NCBI GenBank assembly: GCA_041659605.1
Contig: JBAZXW010000003.1
Location: 196,217-260,216 of the forward strand
Origin: Solimonas sp041659605
Lineage (GTDB): Bacteria > Pseudomonadota > Gammaproteobacteria > Nevskiales > Nevskiaceae
Reading direction: 5' to 3'
DNA: 64,000 bases
This document shows positions 1 through 8,013 of this stretch, in pieces. Position numbers and translations under genes: made by a program. The notes beneath the pieces were generated by a model. The model made no database searches. It was not told the origin of the DNA and saw only the letters and a program-made list of their open reading frames with translations. How positions within the stretch are numbered: the stretch's first letter is position 1; each line of letters starts with the position of its first letter.

Positions 1-71
1 CGGCCGTGCAATGTACCCAGCACGTACTCGGCGGCGAGCATCTGCTTGAGCTTGGGTTGTGCGTACTTCAT
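1..71 (-). CDS. Anti-sigma factor, N-terminal fragment (cut by window edge)
   Basis: Only the first 23 codons lie in the window. They read MKYAQPKLKQMLAAEYVLGT and three more residues. The LAAEYVLGTL pattern is typical of the N-terminal anti-sigma domain of RskA/anti-sigma-K type proteins. The ATG overlaps the TGA of the ECF sigma gene (ATGA), so the two are translationally coupled, as sigma/anti-sigma pairs usually are. It would be expected to hold the sigma factor inactive at the membrane. The membrane segment and C-terminal domain lie outside the window, so the subfamily cannot be confirmed. Confidence 0.75.
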   Translation of the reverse strand, partial: MKYAQPKLKQMLAAEYVLGTLHG

Positions 72-628
72 TCGCCCAGGCACTCCCGCAGGCGTTGCAG
101 CCCGCGCCGCACCCAGCTCTTGATCGTCCCCAGCGGCGCGTTCATGCGCTGCGCCAGTTCCTGGTGCGTGTAGCCCTCGTAGTAGGCCAGCAGCACGCTG
201 CGCCGCTGCTCGTCCGGCAAGCCGTCCATGCAGCGCTGCAGCCTGCCGATGCCTTCGCCTTCCACCGCCCGCGCCTCCGGGTCCGCGCCGCTGCTGTCGT
301 CGGCGAACGCCAACGAACTGTCTTCGCCTTCCTCCGGCAGCTCGACTTCCGGCCGCTTCATGCGCAGCAGGTCGAGCGCGCGGTAGCGGGCGACCGTCAT
401 CAACCAGGTCAGTGGTGCGCCTTTGTCCGGGCTGTAGGTGTCGGCCTTCTGCCAGACCTTCAGATAACAGTCCTGCAAGGCCTCCTCGGCCCAGTCGCGA
501 CGTTGCAGGATACGCAGCAGCAGGCCGAACAGATGCGCGCTGCTGGCTTCGTAGAGCCGGCGGAACGCCGCCTGATCGCCGGCGGCGGTCGCACTCAACA
601 GGCGCACGAGCTGTTCGGCGTCGGCCAT
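68..628 (-). CDS. ECF-family RNA polymerase sigma factor (SigK-like)
   Basis: A 186-residue group 4 sigma factor. Region 2 covers about residues 20-90 and includes FRRLYEASSAHLFGLLLRIL and DWAEEALQDCYLKVW for core binding and -10 recognition. A short acidic linker follows, then region 4 (about 130-182) with the helix-turn-helix YTHQELAQRMNAPLGTIKSW for -35 binding. There are no other domains. It lies upstream of, and overlaps by 4 bp, an RskA-like anti-sigma gene, so it most likely controls an envelope or oxidative stress regulon and its own operon. I see no clear ECF autoregulatory promoter in the 96-bp gap to hemB. The signal it senses cannot be read from sequence. Confidence 0.92.
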   Translation of the reverse strand: MADAEQLVRLLSATAAGDQAAFRRLYEASSAHLFGLLLRILQRRDWAEEALQDCYLKVWQKADTYSPDKGAPLTWLMTVARYRALDLLRMKRPEVELPEEGEDSSLAFADDSSGADPEARAVEGEGIGRLQRCMDGLPDEQRRSVLLAYYEGYTHQELAQRMNAPLGTIKSWVRRGLQRLRECLGE

Positions 629-687
629 GCGGGGAAGCGTCGTGGAAAGCGTCAGTCTACTGCCTCTGGAGCGTACGGAGGGCGCCG

Positions 688-693
688 TATAAT
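688..693 (+). promoter_or_regulatory. Candidate -10 element of the hemB promoter
   Basis: A perfect TATAAT lies 31 bp upstream of the GTG start of hemB, in the gap shared with the divergent ECF sigma gene. At the expected 16-18 bp spacing there is no good TTGACA-like -35 (the best is TCTGGA), so this is a -10 match only. Confidence 0.35.
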
Positions 694-724
694 CGGCACC
701 CCATTGTCGGATCGGACAGCGCCC

Positions 725-1723
725 GTGGCCATCGGCTCATATCCCAGCACCCGCCTGCGGCGCACGCGCCAGGCCGGTTTCATCCGCGAGATGGTGCGCG
801 AGACGCGCCTGGTGCCGGCGCAGCTGATCCAGCCGCTGTTCGTCGCCGAGGGCGCGCTGTGCGGCCCGGTCGGCGCGATGCCCGGCGTGGTCCGCCACAC
901 GCTCGATCAACTCGTGCGCGAGTGCGAGGCCTTGTACGCGCTCGGCGTGCGTTCGGTTGCACTGTTCCCGGTGACGCCGGCGGAGCGCAAGACGCCGGGC
1001 GGCGACGAGGCGCTCAATCCCGACAGCCTGATGTGCCGCTCGATCAAGGCGATCAAGCAGGTGGTCCCGGACATCGGCGTCGTCGCCGACGTCGCGCTCG
1101 ACCCGTACACCAGCCACGGCCAGGACGGCGTGCTCGACGCGCATGGCTATGTCGACAACGATCCCACCTGCGAGATCCTGCGTCGCCAGGCGCTGCTGTA
1201 TGCGCGCTGCGGCGTCGACATCGTCGCACCCAGCGACATGATGGACGGTCGCGTCGGCCACATCCGCCAGGTGCTGGAGCGCGACGGCCACAAGAACACG
1301 CTGATCCTCTCGTACGCCGCCAAGTACGCATCCGCGTACTACGGCCCGTTCCGCGACGCCGTCGGTTCCTCGGCAAGCCTCGGCAAAGGCGGCAAGGAGA
1401 CCTACCAGATGGACCCGGCCAACAGCGACGAGGCGCTGCGCGAAGTCGCGCTCGATCTCGCCGAGGGCGCCGACATCGTCATGGTCAAACCGGGCATGCC
1501 GTATCTCGACATCATCCGCCGCGTGAAGGATCGCTTTGGCGTGCCGGTCGCGGCCTACCAGGTGAGCGGCGAGTACAGCATGCTCAAGGCCGCCGCCGCG
1601 CACGGCTGGCTCGACGAGAAGAAGGCCGTACTCGAAGCGCTGACCTGCTTCCGCCGCGCCGGCGCGGACATGATCCTCAGCTATCACGCCAAGGACGCCG
1701 CGCAATGGCTCAACAGCCACTGA
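725..1723 (+). CDS. hemB: Delta-aminolevulinic acid dehydratase (porphobilinogen synthase)
   Basis: 332 residues, the usual HemB length. It condenses two 5-aminolevulinate molecules into porphobilinogen in cytosolic tetrapyrrole synthesis. The two active-site lysines are visible in KYASAYYGPFRDA and MVKPGMPYLDI. Where zinc enzymes carry a three-cysteine site, this one reads VALDPYTSHGQDGVLD, the cysteine-free form known from the Mg-dependent Pseudomonas-type enzyme, so it is probably zinc-independent (inference from family knowledge). The GTG at 725 is chosen because the open frame extends far upstream through the sigma gene with no homology, and GTG gives the family-typical N-terminus. The 3' end overlaps the GST-like gene by 19 bp. 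Confidence 0.97.
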   Translation: MAIGSYPSTRLRRTRQAGFIREMVRETRLVPAQLIQPLFVAEGALCGPVGAMPGVVRHTLDQLVRECEALYALGVRSVALFPVTPAERKTPGGDEALNPDSLMCRSIKAIKQVVPDIGVVADVALDPYTSHGQDGVLDAHGYVDNDPTCEILRRQALLYARCGVDIVAPSDMMDGRVGHIRQVLERDGHKNTLILSYAAKYASAYYGPFRDAVGSSASLGKGGKETYQMDPANSDEALREVALDLAEGADIVMVKPGMPYLDIIRRVKDRFGVPVAAYQVSGEYSMLKAAAAHGWLDEKKAVLEALTCFRRAGADMILSYHAKDAAQWLNSH

Positions 1724-2418
1724 TCACGCTCTGGCAGTTCAAGCCGGCGCTGGGCCTGCCCAACGCCAGCCCGTTCTGCATGAAGGTCGAGGTGTTCCTA
1801 CGCCTTGCCGGCCTGCGCTATGAGACGCGTAACGCGCTGCTGCCGACCAAGGGCCCGCTCGGCAAGCTGCCATTCGTGCAGATCGGCGACGAACGCATTC
1901 CCGATTCGAGCGCGATCGTCGAGCAACTCAGTGCGCGCTACGGTCTGACGCTCGACCGCGGCCTCGATGCACGCACGAGGGCCGAAGCGCGTGCGCTCAC
2001 GCGCATGCTCGAAGAGCACACCTACTGGGGCCTGATCTACGCGCGCTGGATCGATCCCGCGCACTGGGACGCGCTGGTGGAAACGTTCTTCGGCGACCTG
2101 CCCAAGCCGATGCGCGGATTCGTGGCGCGGCTGGCGCGCCGCAAGGTCATGCGCGATGCGCGCGGCCAGGGCCTGCTGCTGCACGGGCGCGACGAGATCT
2201 ATCGGCGCGGCGGCCAGGACATCGACGCACTCGCGGACTACCTGGGCGAGCGGCCGTTCTTCTTCGGCGACGCGCCGTGCAGCCACGACGCGTCGGTCTA
2301 TGCCTTCCTCGCCAACATGTGGGAGGCAACACTCGAAACGCCGCTCAAGCCGCTCGTGGCCCGGCACGCAAACCTCGTCGCCTACTGTGCGCGGATGCGC
2401 GCCCACTGCTTCGCTTGA
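1705..2418 (+). CDS. Glutathione S-transferase-like protein (Faxc/metaxin-type N-terminal fold)
   Basis: 237 residues. The N-terminus LWQFKPALGLPNASPFCMKV has the thioredoxin-fold GST start, with the SPFC motif placed where the GST active site lies. GKLPFVQIGDERIPDSSAIV matches the substrate-binding cis-Pro and ESxAI-like region. The C-terminal helical domain (about 90-235) resembles the failed-axon-connections/metaxin group rather than classic detoxifying GSTs. The ATG lies inside the end of hemB and aroE starts 8 bp after its stop, so hemB, this gene and aroE look co-transcribed. Substrate and function are unknown; thiol transferase activity is an inference from fold. Confidence 0.8.
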   Translation: MAQQPLITLWQFKPALGLPNASPFCMKVEVFLRLAGLRYETRNALLPTKGPLGKLPFVQIGDERIPDSSAIVEQLSARYGLTLDRGLDARTRAEARALTRMLEEHTYWGLIYARWIDPAHWDALVETFFGDLPKPMRGFVARLARRKVMRDARGQGLLLHGRDEIYRRGGQDIDALADYLGERPFFFGDAPCSHDASVYAFLANMWEATLETPLKPLVARHANLVAYCARMRAHCFA

Positions 2419-2426
2419 TCAATAAG

Positions 2427-3236
2427 ATGGATCGCTACGCCGTCATCGGCCACCCGGTCGCGCACAGCAAGTCGCCGCGCATGCACGCGCAGTTCGCGCG
2501 CCAGACCGGCCAGGCGCTGAGCTACGACGCCGTCGAGGTCGAGCCGGAAGTGCTGCCGGCCGCGTTGCAGGCGCTGCACGAACAGGGCTATCGCGGACTC
2601 AACGTCACGCTGCCGCACAAGCTCGCGGTGATGGCGCTGTGCGAAGCGATCTGCGCGCGCGCGCAGATCGCCGGCGCGGTCAATACGCTGGTCCGCACCG
2701 ATACCGGCTGGCGCGGCGACAACACCGACGGCGAGGGCTTCATCCGCGATCTGCACCGCCTCGAATTCGGGGTCGCCAACCGGCGCGTGCTGGTGCTCGG
2801 CGCCGGCGGCGCCGTGCGCGGCATCCTCGAGCCGCTGCTGCGCGAGCGGCCGGCCGAACTGGTCGTCTCCAACCGCAATCCGTGGAAACCGGAGACACTC
2901 GCCGAGCAGTTCAAGGACATCGGCCCGATCACACCGCGCACGCACCTGTCGCTCAAAGGCGACCGCTACGACCTGATCGTCAACGGCACCTCGGCCGGTC
3001 ACAGCGGCGAGATGATCGCGCTGCCCGGCCAGTTGCTCGCCGAAGGCGGCGAATGCTACGACCTGTCCTACGGCAAGGCCTTCGCGCCGTTCCAGGCCTG
3101 GGCCGAATCGCAGGGCGCCGCGCGCATCGCTGATGGCCTGGGCATGCTGGTCGAACAGGGCGCGGCCGCGTTCGAGATCTGGCGCGGTGTGCGGCCGGAA
3201 ACTGCGGCGGTCGTCGAGATGCTGCGCGCCGGCTGA
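2427..3236 (+). CDS. aroE: Shikimate dehydrogenase (NADP+)
   Basis: 269 residues, the typical AroE length. It reduces 3-dehydroshikimate to shikimate in aromatic amino acid synthesis. Visible signatures are the shikimate-binding SKSPRMH near the N-terminus, NVTLPHK with the catalytic lysine, the NTDGEGF aspartate, the nucleotide-binding GAGGAVRGI, and SNRNPWK, where NADP-specific enzymes carry an NRT-like motif. The ATG at 2427 gives the canonical MDRYAVIGHPVAHSKSP start; the open frame upstream of it is the GST gene in another frame. It is the third gene of the hemB cluster, with the diguanylate cyclase 65 bp downstream. Confidence 0.97.
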   Translation: MDRYAVIGHPVAHSKSPRMHAQFARQTGQALSYDAVEVEPEVLPAALQALHEQGYRGLNVTLPHKLAVMALCEAICARAQIAGAVNTLVRTDTGWRGDNTDGEGFIRDLHRLEFGVANRRVLVLGAGGAVRGILEPLLRERPAELVVSNRNPWKPETLAEQFKDIGPITPRTHLSLKGDRYDLIVNGTSAGHSGEMIALPGQLLAEGGECYDLSYGKAFAPFQAWAESQGAARIADGLGMLVEQGAAAFEIWRGVRPETAAVVEMLRAG

Positions 3237-3301
3237 CCGGTCGTCCGGACCGGCCGTCCGTGACCATCGGTCCGCCCCGGTTGCGGGGCGACACTGTTCA
3301 G

Positions 3302-4675
3302 ATGCACGCCTTGTCGAATCGGCCCGATTTCCGCTTGCTCGCACAACTGCGTCGACTGGACCGGTTAGCCGTGTTCGCGGCGATGGTCACCGCCTGCACG
3401 GTCATTGCGCTGTGGTTGATACCGGCACTTCGTCCCCTGGCGCCGGCCGGCTGGTCGCTGATGAAGTTCAACACCGCCGCCGGCCTGCTGCTGGCCGCGG
3501 TCAGCGCATGGCTGCAAGTGCCGGAATCCGGCGTACGCAGACTGCTTGCCGGCCGGATCACCGCAGCCGCGGTTCTGCTGCTCGCCAGCGCTACGGCCAC
3601 GCAGTGGTGGTGGGGCTTCGACCTCGGCATCGACCAGGGACTCGTCGCCGACAGTTCGCCGTCCTACCCCGGGCGCATGTCGCAGCAAACCACCGTCGGT
3701 TTCGTGCTGGTCGGCTCCACCCTGTTGTGCCTGCGTTCCGAGAAGGGGCTCTGCGGAACGGCTTCGGACATCCTCGCGATCCTGACGCTGGGGTTGGTGC
3801 TGGCCGTCGCGGCGGGATACCTCTACGACGCCACCGGACTCTACGGCAGCGATCGCCTGACGCGGATGTCGCCGCAGACGCTCGCCGGCTTCGCCTGCCT
3901 GGCCTTCGTGTTATCGGTCCGCCGCGCCCGGCAAGGCTATACCGACGTGCTGGTCGGCATCGGCATCGGCAGCCGCATTGCGCGCCTGTTGCTACCGATC
4001 GGCGTCGCCGTGCCGATGCTGATCGCCATCGGCCAGCGATTCATAGTCACGCACGAATGGCTGGGCGTGTCCTATGCCTCGGCGCTGCGCACGACTGCCG
4101 TGTCGATGTTCGTCCTGCTGATCGTGATCTGGATGGCCCGGCGCATCAACGAACTCGAAACCGAACTGCGCCAGGCTTCCCTGACCGACGAGCTCACCGG
4201 CGTGCACAACCGGCGCGGCTTCCTGCTCCTGGCCGAACAGGCACTGCTGGGCGCGCGCCGCGACGACCATCCGGCGATGCTGTACTTCGTCGACATCGAC
4301 GGCCTCAAGGCCGTGAACGACCGCCAGGGGCACGAGGCCGGCTCGATACTGATTCGCGCCGTCGCCGAGTTGCTGCGTTCCGAGTTCCGCGAAGGCGACA
4401 TCATCGGTCGCATCGGCGGCGACGAATTCTGCGCCCTCGCGCTGGAACAGCGCGCGGCCCCCCAGGCCACGATCGAGCGGCTGCTCGAACGCGCGAGCAG
4501 ACTGCGCGAGCAGAAAGGGCTGCCCTTCGACGTCAGCTTCAGCATCGGCGCCGCGCCGATCGATCCGCGCGAGCCGCGTGCGCTGGAAGCGGCCATGCAG
4601 CTGGCGGACCAGCGCATGTACGAGATCAAGCGGAAGCGTCCGCGCAATGACGCCTCGGGCCGTTCCGCCGCGTGA
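3302..4675 (+). CDS. Membrane-bound diguanylate cyclase (GGDEF domain)
   Basis: 457 residues. About eight hydrophobic segments fill the first 280 residues and form an integral-membrane sensor module I cannot assign to a named family. A GGDEF domain follows (about 290-445). The active site reads RIGGDEFCAL, so it is intact for making cyclic di-GMP from two GTP. RxxD (REGD) lies five residues before GGDEF, so the product-inhibition I-site is also intact. LTDELTGVHNRRGF is the usual start of the catalytic domain. The ATG at 3302 is preferred over an in-frame GTG at 3260. There is no EAL domain. It probably regulates motility or biofilm in response to an unknown membrane signal. Confidence 0.93.
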   Translation: MHALSNRPDFRLLAQLRRLDRLAVFAAMVTACTVIALWLIPALRPLAPAGWSLMKFNTAAGLLLAAVSAWLQVPESGVRRLLAGRITAAAVLLLASATATQWWWGFDLGIDQGLVADSSPSYPGRMSQQTTVGFVLVGSTLLCLRSEKGLCGTASDILAILTLGLVLAVAAGYLYDATGLYGSDRLTRMSPQTLAGFACLAFVLSVRRARQGYTDVLVGIGIGSRIARLLLPIGVAVPMLIAIGQRFIVTHEWLGVSYASALRTTAVSMFVLLIVIWMARRINELETELRQASLTDELTGVHNRRGFLLLAEQALLGARRDDHPAMLYFVDIDGLKAVNDRQGHEAGSILIRAVAELLRSEFREGDIIGRIGGDEFCALALEQRAAPQATIERLLERASRLREQKGLPFDVSFSIGAAPIDPREPRALEAAMQLADQRMYEIKRKRPRNDASGRSAA

Positions 4676-4687
4676 CGCGAAGCGGCC

Positions 4688-5665
4688 TCAGCAGTCGCCG
4701 CCGCTGTTGTAGAGATCCTGCATCTGCGCCGAGGTCAGGCTGGCCGATCCGCCGTTGGAGAACTGGATCGTCGCGCCGCCGGTGCCGCTGACGGTCACGA
4801 GCACCGAATCGCCGCCCGAGGTGAAGCGCAGCCGGCCGCCATCGGGATAGCCCTGATCGCTAAAGGTGATGACGTTCAGGGTCTCGACGCGCACCTCGCC
4901 GCCGCTGCATTCGCTCGTGCTGTACCAGTACGGGCCATCGATGCTGAAAACGCCGTTGCCGTCGATCGTCACCATCGTGTCGTCGGCGTTCCGGCCAACC
5001 TCCACTTCGCCGCTGCGGCCGTCGCTGTCCTCGAACTCGATATCGAACAATTCACGCGCCTCGTCGTCGCCGCCCGCGAGCCGATATTCGGACAGGCCGC
5101 GGAACGCCGTCTGGTAGTAGTAACTGGGCGACGTGCTGTCGTAGCGGCTGAGCGTAACGAACGGATCGCCGTCCAGGCCGGCGAGAACGTAGTCGTAGCC
5201 ATCGCTGGACGACCCCACTTCGGTCGCCCCGTCGTAGAGGTCGTAGCCGTCCTCGAAGTCGGTGCGGCAGTTGCTGTACCAGGAGTTCGTGATGTCGACC
5301 GCGCGCGTGACCGGGAAGTGCTCGAAGCTGCGCGTCCCACTGCTGTCCTCGACGTCGACGAAGCCATCGGTGTTGTCGCAGCCGAAGGTTTCCACGGTCT
5401 TGGCAAGGGCCGTGCGCCGCGACAGGCGGGCCACGCGCGCCTTGCCCATCCGCACCTTGCCGATCGCCGCCGCCTTGCCCACCGGCACCTCGCCGTCGCC
5501 GATGCCGACGAAGTCGTTGATGTTGCCCAGCTCGCGGATGACGTCCTGCTCGCTGCTCAGGGGTACCGCATCGTCGTCCGGGGGCGGCCCGAATTGTCCA
5601 TCGCCACCGCCGCAGGCAGCGACGAACAGTGCACTCACCACAGCCACGCGCGAGAAGAGTTTCAT
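4688..5665 (-). CDS. Putative secreted lipoprotein, unknown function
   Basis: 325 residues. The N-terminus MKLFSRVAVVSALFVAAC is a lipoprotein signal peptide with lipobox VAAC, followed by a flexible GGGDGQFGPPPDDD stretch. The mature part is acidic and rich in Asp, Gly, Ser and Tyr. It contains a few cysteines (for example CDNTDG, NCRTDF, SECSGG, and a C-terminal GGDC) that could form disulfides, and looks beta-rich. I recognise no domain. It sits 60 bp after the M20 peptidase stop on the same strand and ends 12 bp from the convergent GGDEF gene. Likely outer-membrane anchored. Confidence 0.75.
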   Translation of the reverse strand: MKLFSRVAVVSALFVAACGGGDGQFGPPPDDDAVPLSSEQDVIRELGNINDFVGIGDGEVPVGKAAAIGKVRMGKARVARLSRRTALAKTVETFGCDNTDGFVDVEDSSGTRSFEHFPVTRAVDITNSWYSNCRTDFEDGYDLYDGATEVGSSSDGYDYVLAGLDGDPFVTLSRYDSTSPSYYYQTAFRGLSEYRLAGGDDEARELFDIEFEDSDGRSGEVEVGRNADDTMVTIDGNGVFSIDGPYWYSTSECSGGEVRVETLNVITFSDQGYPDGGRLRFTSGGDSVLVTVSGTGGATIQFSNGGSASLTSAQMQDLYNSGGDC

Positions 5666-5725
5666 AGTTGCCTATCCTTGCCTTGCTTGCCTTGCCGCAC
5701 GCTGACTGCGCGCATCGCCTGAATC

Positions 5726-7153
5726 TCAGTGCGCCTGGCCATGCCGCGCGAGCACGTCGGCGACGACCATGCTGACGCGCTTGCCCATCGGGATGTGCAG
5801 AAATTCGTTGGGGCCGTGGGCGTTGGAGTGCGGGCCGAGCACGCCGGTGATCAGGAACTGCGCGGCCGGAAACTTCTCGCCGAGCATGCCCATGAACGGG
5901 ATCGTGCCGCCTTCGCCCATGTACGCCGGCGGTTGGCCGAAATAGCTGCGCGACGCCGCGTCGACGGCGTTTTCCAGCCAGGGCGCAAGCTGCGGCGCGT
6001 TCCAGCCGCTGCCGGATTTCTCCAGCTCCATCGTCACCTTCGCGCCGTAGGGCGGATCGGCTTCAAGCAGGCGCTTGAACGCCTGCGCGGCCTGCACGCC
6101 GTCGAGCGTCGGCGGAATGCGCAGCGACAGTTTCACCGCGGTATGCGGGCGCAGCACGTTGCCGGCGCTGTCCAGCGCCGGCATGCCGTCGACGCCGGTG
6201 ACCGCAAGCTGCGGCCGCCAGGTGCGGTTGAGCACCAGCTCGGCGAGATCGGACTCGATCGGGCGCATGCCGTCGACGAAGGGGAATTTGGCGTAGACAT
6301 CGGCGCCCAGGACCTGCGCGACCGTATTCGCCTGCTCGAGGCGCTGCGGCGGGATGTCGACGTAAAAGTCCTTGGGCTTGATGCGGCCGCTGCTTTCGTC
6401 TTCGAGTCTTGAGAGCAGCTGGCGCAGGATGCGGAAGCTCGACGCGACGACGCCCGAGGCATCGCCGGAGTGCACGCCTTCCTTGAGTACCTCGACGCGC
6501 AGGTTGCCGCCGGCGAGACCGCGCAGGCTGGTCGTCAGCCACAGCTGCTCATAGTTGCCGCAGCCGGAATCGAGACAGATCACCAGCGACGGCTGGCCGA
6601 TGCGCGCGGCGAGATGGTCGACGTAGTACGGCAGGTCGTAGCTGCCCGATTCCTCGCAGGCCTCGATCATCACCACGCAGCGCGCGTGCGGCAGTTTCTG
6701 CTCGCGCAGCGCCAGCAGCGCCGCAAGCGAACCGAAAATCGCGTAACCGTCGTCGGCGCCGCCGCGGCCGTAAAGCCGGTCGCCCTTGAGCACCGGCGTC
6801 CACGGGCCGAGACCGTCGGACCACCCGGTCATCTCCGGCTGCTTGTCGAGATGGCCGTAGAGGATGACGCAGTCGTCGGCGCGACCGCCGTTGGCCGCCG
6901 GGATGTCGATGAAGATCAGCGGCGTACGCTGCTCCAAGCGCACGACCTCGAGCGTCGCGCCGGGCAGGCTCGCGAGCTTGGCGCGCGCCCAGTTCTCCAT
7001 CAGCCGCACGGCGGCGTCCATGTAGCCGTGTTCGCGCCACTGCGGATCGAACAGCGGCGACTTGTTCGGGATGCGGATGTACTCGGTCAGCTGCGGGACG
7101 ATTTCGTCGTCCCAGAGGGCGCCGATGAACTCCTGGGTGCGGCGGATATCCAT
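5726..7153 (-). CDS. M20 family metallodipeptidase
   Basis: 475 residues, full length for M20 dipeptidases related to cytosolic nonspecific dipeptidase. The di-metal site is visible as YGHLDKQP (His/Asp), GRGGADDGY (Asp), EACEESGSYD (catalytic and metal Glu) and a late HGPNEF. A dimerisation (lid) domain lies around residues 200-380. It should hydrolyse di- or small peptides in the cytosol; I see no signal peptide. The ATG at 7153 lies 12 bp downstream of the SDR stop, so the two are co-transcribed. Substrate preference is not readable. Confidence 0.92.
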   Translation of the reverse strand: MDIRRTQEFIGALWDDEIVPQLTEYIRIPNKSPLFDPQWREHGYMDAAVRLMENWARAKLASLPGATLEVVRLEQRTPLIFIDIPAANGGRADDCVILYGHLDKQPEMTGWSDGLGPWTPVLKGDRLYGRGGADDGYAIFGSLAALLALREQKLPHARCVVMIEACEESGSYDLPYYVDHLAARIGQPSLVICLDSGCGNYEQLWLTTSLRGLAGGNLRVEVLKEGVHSGDASGVVASSFRILRQLLSRLEDESSGRIKPKDFYVDIPPQRLEQANTVAQVLGADVYAKFPFVDGMRPIESDLAELVLNRTWRPQLAVTGVDGMPALDSAGNVLRPHTAVKLSLRIPPTLDGVQAAQAFKRLLEADPPYGAKVTMELEKSGSGWNAPQLAPWLENAVDAASRSYFGQPPAYMGEGGTIPFMGMLGEKFPAAQFLITGVLGPHSNAHGPNEFLHIPMGKRVSMVVADVLARHGQAH

Positions 7154-7165
7154 GATCGGCTCTCC

Positions 7166-7978
7166 TCAGCGCGCCATCTTCATCAACGCACGCAAGGCCG
7201 CCGGATAGCGCACCGGTGCCCAGCGCTGGATGCGATCCATCAGGCGCGCGTCCGCGCCGATCAGTACGCGCGGCCGGCGTCTTTCGATGCCGTCGATGAT
7301 CACGCGCGCCGCCTCGTCGGGCGAGGTCTTCGCCATCTTGTCGAACTCATCGGCGGAGCGCGCGTGGTCCGTATTGCCCATCGTGTCGACGTAGTGCCGC
7401 GCGCTGCGGGCGATGTTGGTCTTGATGCCGCCCGGATGCACGCAGACCGCGAACACGCCGCTGCCTTCGAGTTCCTGGCGCAGCGTTTCGGTGAAGCCGC
7501 GCACCGCGAACTTGGCGGCGTGGTAGGCGCCCTGCGTCGGCACGGTGATGATGCCGAAGATGCTCGACAGGTTGACGATCGCGCCATCGTTCTGCGCGCG
7601 CAGCGTCGGCAGGAAGGCCTTGGTGCCGTAGACCACGCCCCAGAAGTTGATGTTCATGAGCCACTCGAAATCCTGGTAGCTCAGGTTCTCGATGGTCTGC
7701 GACAGCGCGACGCCGGCGTTGTTGATGACGACGTGCGCGCCGCCGCACTCGCGTTTGACCGCATCGGCGAAGCCGTACACGGCGTCGCGATCGGCGACGT
7801 CGAGCTTCTGCACATACGGTTTGGCCGGCAGCAGCGCCGCGGTTTCGGCCAGTCCCGCCTCGTTGACGTCGGCCAGTGCCAGCCGGCAGCCCTTCTGCGC
7901 CAGTTGCACGGCCAGCGCGCGGCCGATGCCCGAACCGGCACCGGTGACGACGGCGACCTTGTCCTTGAGTGCGTACAT
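7166..7978 (-). CDS. Short-chain dehydrogenase/reductase (SDR)
   Basis: 270 residues, a classical SDR. The Rossmann motif TGAGSGIG starts near residue 11. NNAG follows, then the catalytic Ser in NLSSIFG and the YxxxK pair in GAYHAAKFAV. ALADVNEAG after beta-2 suggests NAD(H) preference (weak inference). The C-terminal part ALRALMKMAR is basic. The ATG at 7978 is chosen because the frame runs upstream into the lipoprotein gene with no SDR homology. It follows the lipoprotein by 35 bp and precedes the M20 peptidase by 12 bp. Substrate unknown. Confidence 0.92.
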   Translation of the reverse strand: MYALKDKVAVVTGAGSGIGRALAVQLAQKGCRLALADVNEAGLAETAALLPAKPYVQKLDVADRDAVYGFADAVKRECGGAHVVINNAGVALSQTIENLSYQDFEWLMNINFWGVVYGTKAFLPTLRAQNDGAIVNLSSIFGIITVPTQGAYHAAKFAVRGFTETLRQELEGSGVFAVCVHPGGIKTNIARSARHYVDTMGNTDHARSADEFDKMAKTSPDEAARVIIDGIERRRPRVLIGADARLMDRIQRWAPVRYPAALRALMKMAR

Positions 7979-8013
7979 GACGTTCCCCGATGATGAGGGG
8001 CGCATCTTAGCGG

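Noticed and set aside
59..724. Extension of hemB to a 554-codon protein
   Set aside because: The extra N-terminus is antisense to the ECF sigma gene and has no HemB homology; GTG 725 gives the normal length.
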